A stretch of DNA of 64,000 nucleotides from DTHT01 sp037444625 (GTDB lineage Bacteria > Acidobacteriota > Terriglobia > Bryobacterales > Bryobacteraceae), in the NCBI GenBank assembly GCA_037444625.1, contig JBBIMA010000018.1, forward strand, positions 3,756-67,755. Direction: 5' to 3'. Numbering within the stretch: position 1 is the stretch's first letter; every line of letters starts with the position of its first letter. A model generated the notes under the pieces. That model ran no database searches and was not told the origin of the DNA. It saw nothing but the letters and a program-made list of their open reading frames with translations. Positions 63,007 through 64,000 of the stretch are shown piece after piece. The position numbers and the translations under genes were made by a program.

Positions 63007-63477
63007 ATGTCCCTCAGCTTTCGCCCGGCCGTCCCGGCCGACTACTCCGCCCTGGAGACGATGGTGATCGCCAGCTTCGAGCCCATCACCTGGGCCCGCA
63101 CCGCCGACCAGCTCTTCGGCCCCCTGAACGGCAAGGATTGGCGCGAGCGCTGGCGGCTTCGGCTGGCCAAAGTCTTCGCCACCCAGCATGTGCTGGTGGG
63201 CGAGGACGGCGGGCAGATCGTCGCCATGGCCAGCGCCTGCATCGAGCCGGAGACCCGCCTCGGCTACATTGACCTGCTGGCGGTGGATCCCGGCCGCCAG
63301 GGCCGCGGCTACGGACGGGCGATGCTGCGCGCGATGCTGGCCTACCTCAAACAGCAGGGCTGCCGGCACGCCCATCTGGAGTGCCTGGCCGACAACGAGG
63401 CCGGCAATCGCCTCTATCGCTCGGAGGGCTTCCGCGAGGTGGCGCGCTCGATCCGCTGGTTCATCGAGATCCCCTGA
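63007..63477 (+). CDS. GNAT family N-acetyltransferase
   Basis: 156 residues. The acetyl-CoA site is IDLLAVDPGRQGRGYGRAML (motif A, R/QxxGxG/A), then a C-terminal ECLADNEAGNRLYRSEGFREV typical of RimI-like enzymes. N-terminal SFRPAVPADYSALETMVIASFEP is the usual first helix. The acceptor is unknown. A longer open frame runs upstream, but the ATG at 63007 fits the domain start and lies just after TACAAT. Confidence 0.88.
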   Translation: MSLSFRPAVPADYSALETMVIASFEPITWARTADQLFGPLNGKDWRERWRLRLAKVFATQHVLVGEDGGQIVAMASACIEPETRLGYIDLLAVDPGRQGRGYGRAMLRAMLAYLKQQGCRHAHLECLADNEAGNRLYRSEGFREVARSIRWFIEIP

Positions 63478-63496
63478 GGAGCAGGCAAACGCCCGA

Positions 63497-64000
63497 TCAC
63501 GGCTCCCGCCGCCGGATGAGCACCGCTGAGCCTGAGGCCAGTCCGGCCGTCACACCCAGCTCCGTGGCCCACCAGTGAATCTCCAGGGCGTCGCTTGAAA
63601 TCAAACGCAGGCGCAGCTCGCCGCGCGATCCGCCCGACCCCTTCCAAGGCAGCCGGAGATTAGGCCCGCCGGCCGGACCCTCGAACTGGAAGGAGACTTC
63701 CGGCCAGATCGGCCGGTCACTGATGCGGTAGCGCGCCCGGTAGCGGCCCCGAACGATCCCTTCGCGCTCCTGAATGGCCAGCTCGATGTACTCGGGCGGG
63801 TAGAGATCGGCCCGCTGGGAGTCCCCGGAGGAAGGCACGTAAAACCAAGTTCCCGACAGCGGCGGCGGGGGCGCCTCCCATCCCTCGAGAGGCGGCGCTG
63901 CGGCCGGCGGCGCGGCGTCCAACTCCGGCCCGGGAAGTTCCGGCGCGGGCAAAGCTGCCGCCGCCGCAGCCGCCGGCGGGCGAAACCCGCCCGGGCCGAG
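63497..64000 (-). CDS. Proline/alanine-rich protein with C-terminal beta domain (partial)
   Basis: The frame is open to the right edge, so the start is missing. At least 167 residues: an Ala/Pro-rich stretch, then a beta-rich region (SGTWFYVPSSGDSQRADLYPPEYIELAIQ; GIVRGRYRARYRISDRPIWPEVSFQFEG; ELRLRLISSDALEIHWWATELG). A TTG at 63952 could start a shorter form but has no clear ribosome binding site. No known family is recognised. It is convergent with the GNAT gene. Confidence 0.6.
   Translation of the reverse strand, partial: LGPGGFRPPAAAAAAALPAPELPGPELDAAPPAAAPPLEGWEAPPPPLSGTWFYVPSSGDSQRADLYPPEYIELAIQEREGIVRGRYRARYRISDRPIWPEVSFQFEGPAGGPNLRLPWKGSGGSRGELRLRLISSDALEIHWWATELGVTAGLASGSAVLIRRREP

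Overview
The window is GC-rich chromosomal DNA, almost fully coding. Several traits point to the Acidobacteriota (Bryobacterales/Solibacter-like): Tat-exported Gfo/Idh/MocA oxidoreductases, a VWFA-related secreted protein of the acidobacterial type, carboxypeptidase-regulatory/TPR proteins, secreted glycan-degrading enzymes and a Tad pilus locus. This placement is inferred from gene content. There is no rRNA gene, phage block or CRISPR array, and I recognised no insertion sequence.

Layout. 1-4972: 3' end of leuS, two Tat-type oxidoreductases, a small secreted protein and a class III aminotransferase. 4989-7130: flotillin and NfeD-like membrane operon. 7240-16714 (minus): a Tad/Flp pilus operon reading PilZ protein, polytopic membrane protein, flp, cpaB, cpaC, cpaE, cpaF, tadB, tadC and a 32-residue membrane protein. 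17101-20903 (plus): a LuxR-type regulator, a TonB-like protein and a second CpaE-like ATPase. 20860-31653: NifU-like scaffold, NUDIX hydrolase, H+-pyrophosphatase, rhamnose mutarotase, M20 peptidase, phosphoribosyltransferase, glcE-glcF and aconitase. 31750-41118: a carbohydrate block with a sodium:solute symporter, a 922-residue secreted glycosidase-like protein, a sulfatase, a GH28 enzyme and a porin gene split by an in-frame TAG, with an HNH protein between. 41143-44205: a zincin-like protein with a coupled secreted partner, and an aldose-epimerase-like protein. 44283-54347: tatA, HU, two tandem recA genes, a VWA protein, a sigma54 activator and the conserved mnmE-jag-yidC-yidD-rnpA-rpmH cluster. 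54536-64000: TPR protein, YHS protein, tRNA-Ser carrying a small Mrr island, deoC-like aldolase, GAF/PP2C phosphatase, lysA, ADP-ribosylglycohydrolase, GNAT and a partial proline-rich protein.

Points that stand out: (1) several genes carry a -10-like hexamer only 5-8 nt before the start codon and no ribosome binding site, suggesting leaderless mRNAs; (2) a 1.57-kb island with an Mrr endonuclease sits between a 49-bp exact duplication of the 3' part of tRNA-Ser; (3) two intact recA genes lie in tandem; (4) a HExxH protein with a translationally coupled exported partner; (5) a DERA-type aldolase with an amphipathic N-terminal helix and a four-cysteine cluster; (6) a porin interrupted by a single amber codon. 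Motifs and starts were read by eye; no database search was run.
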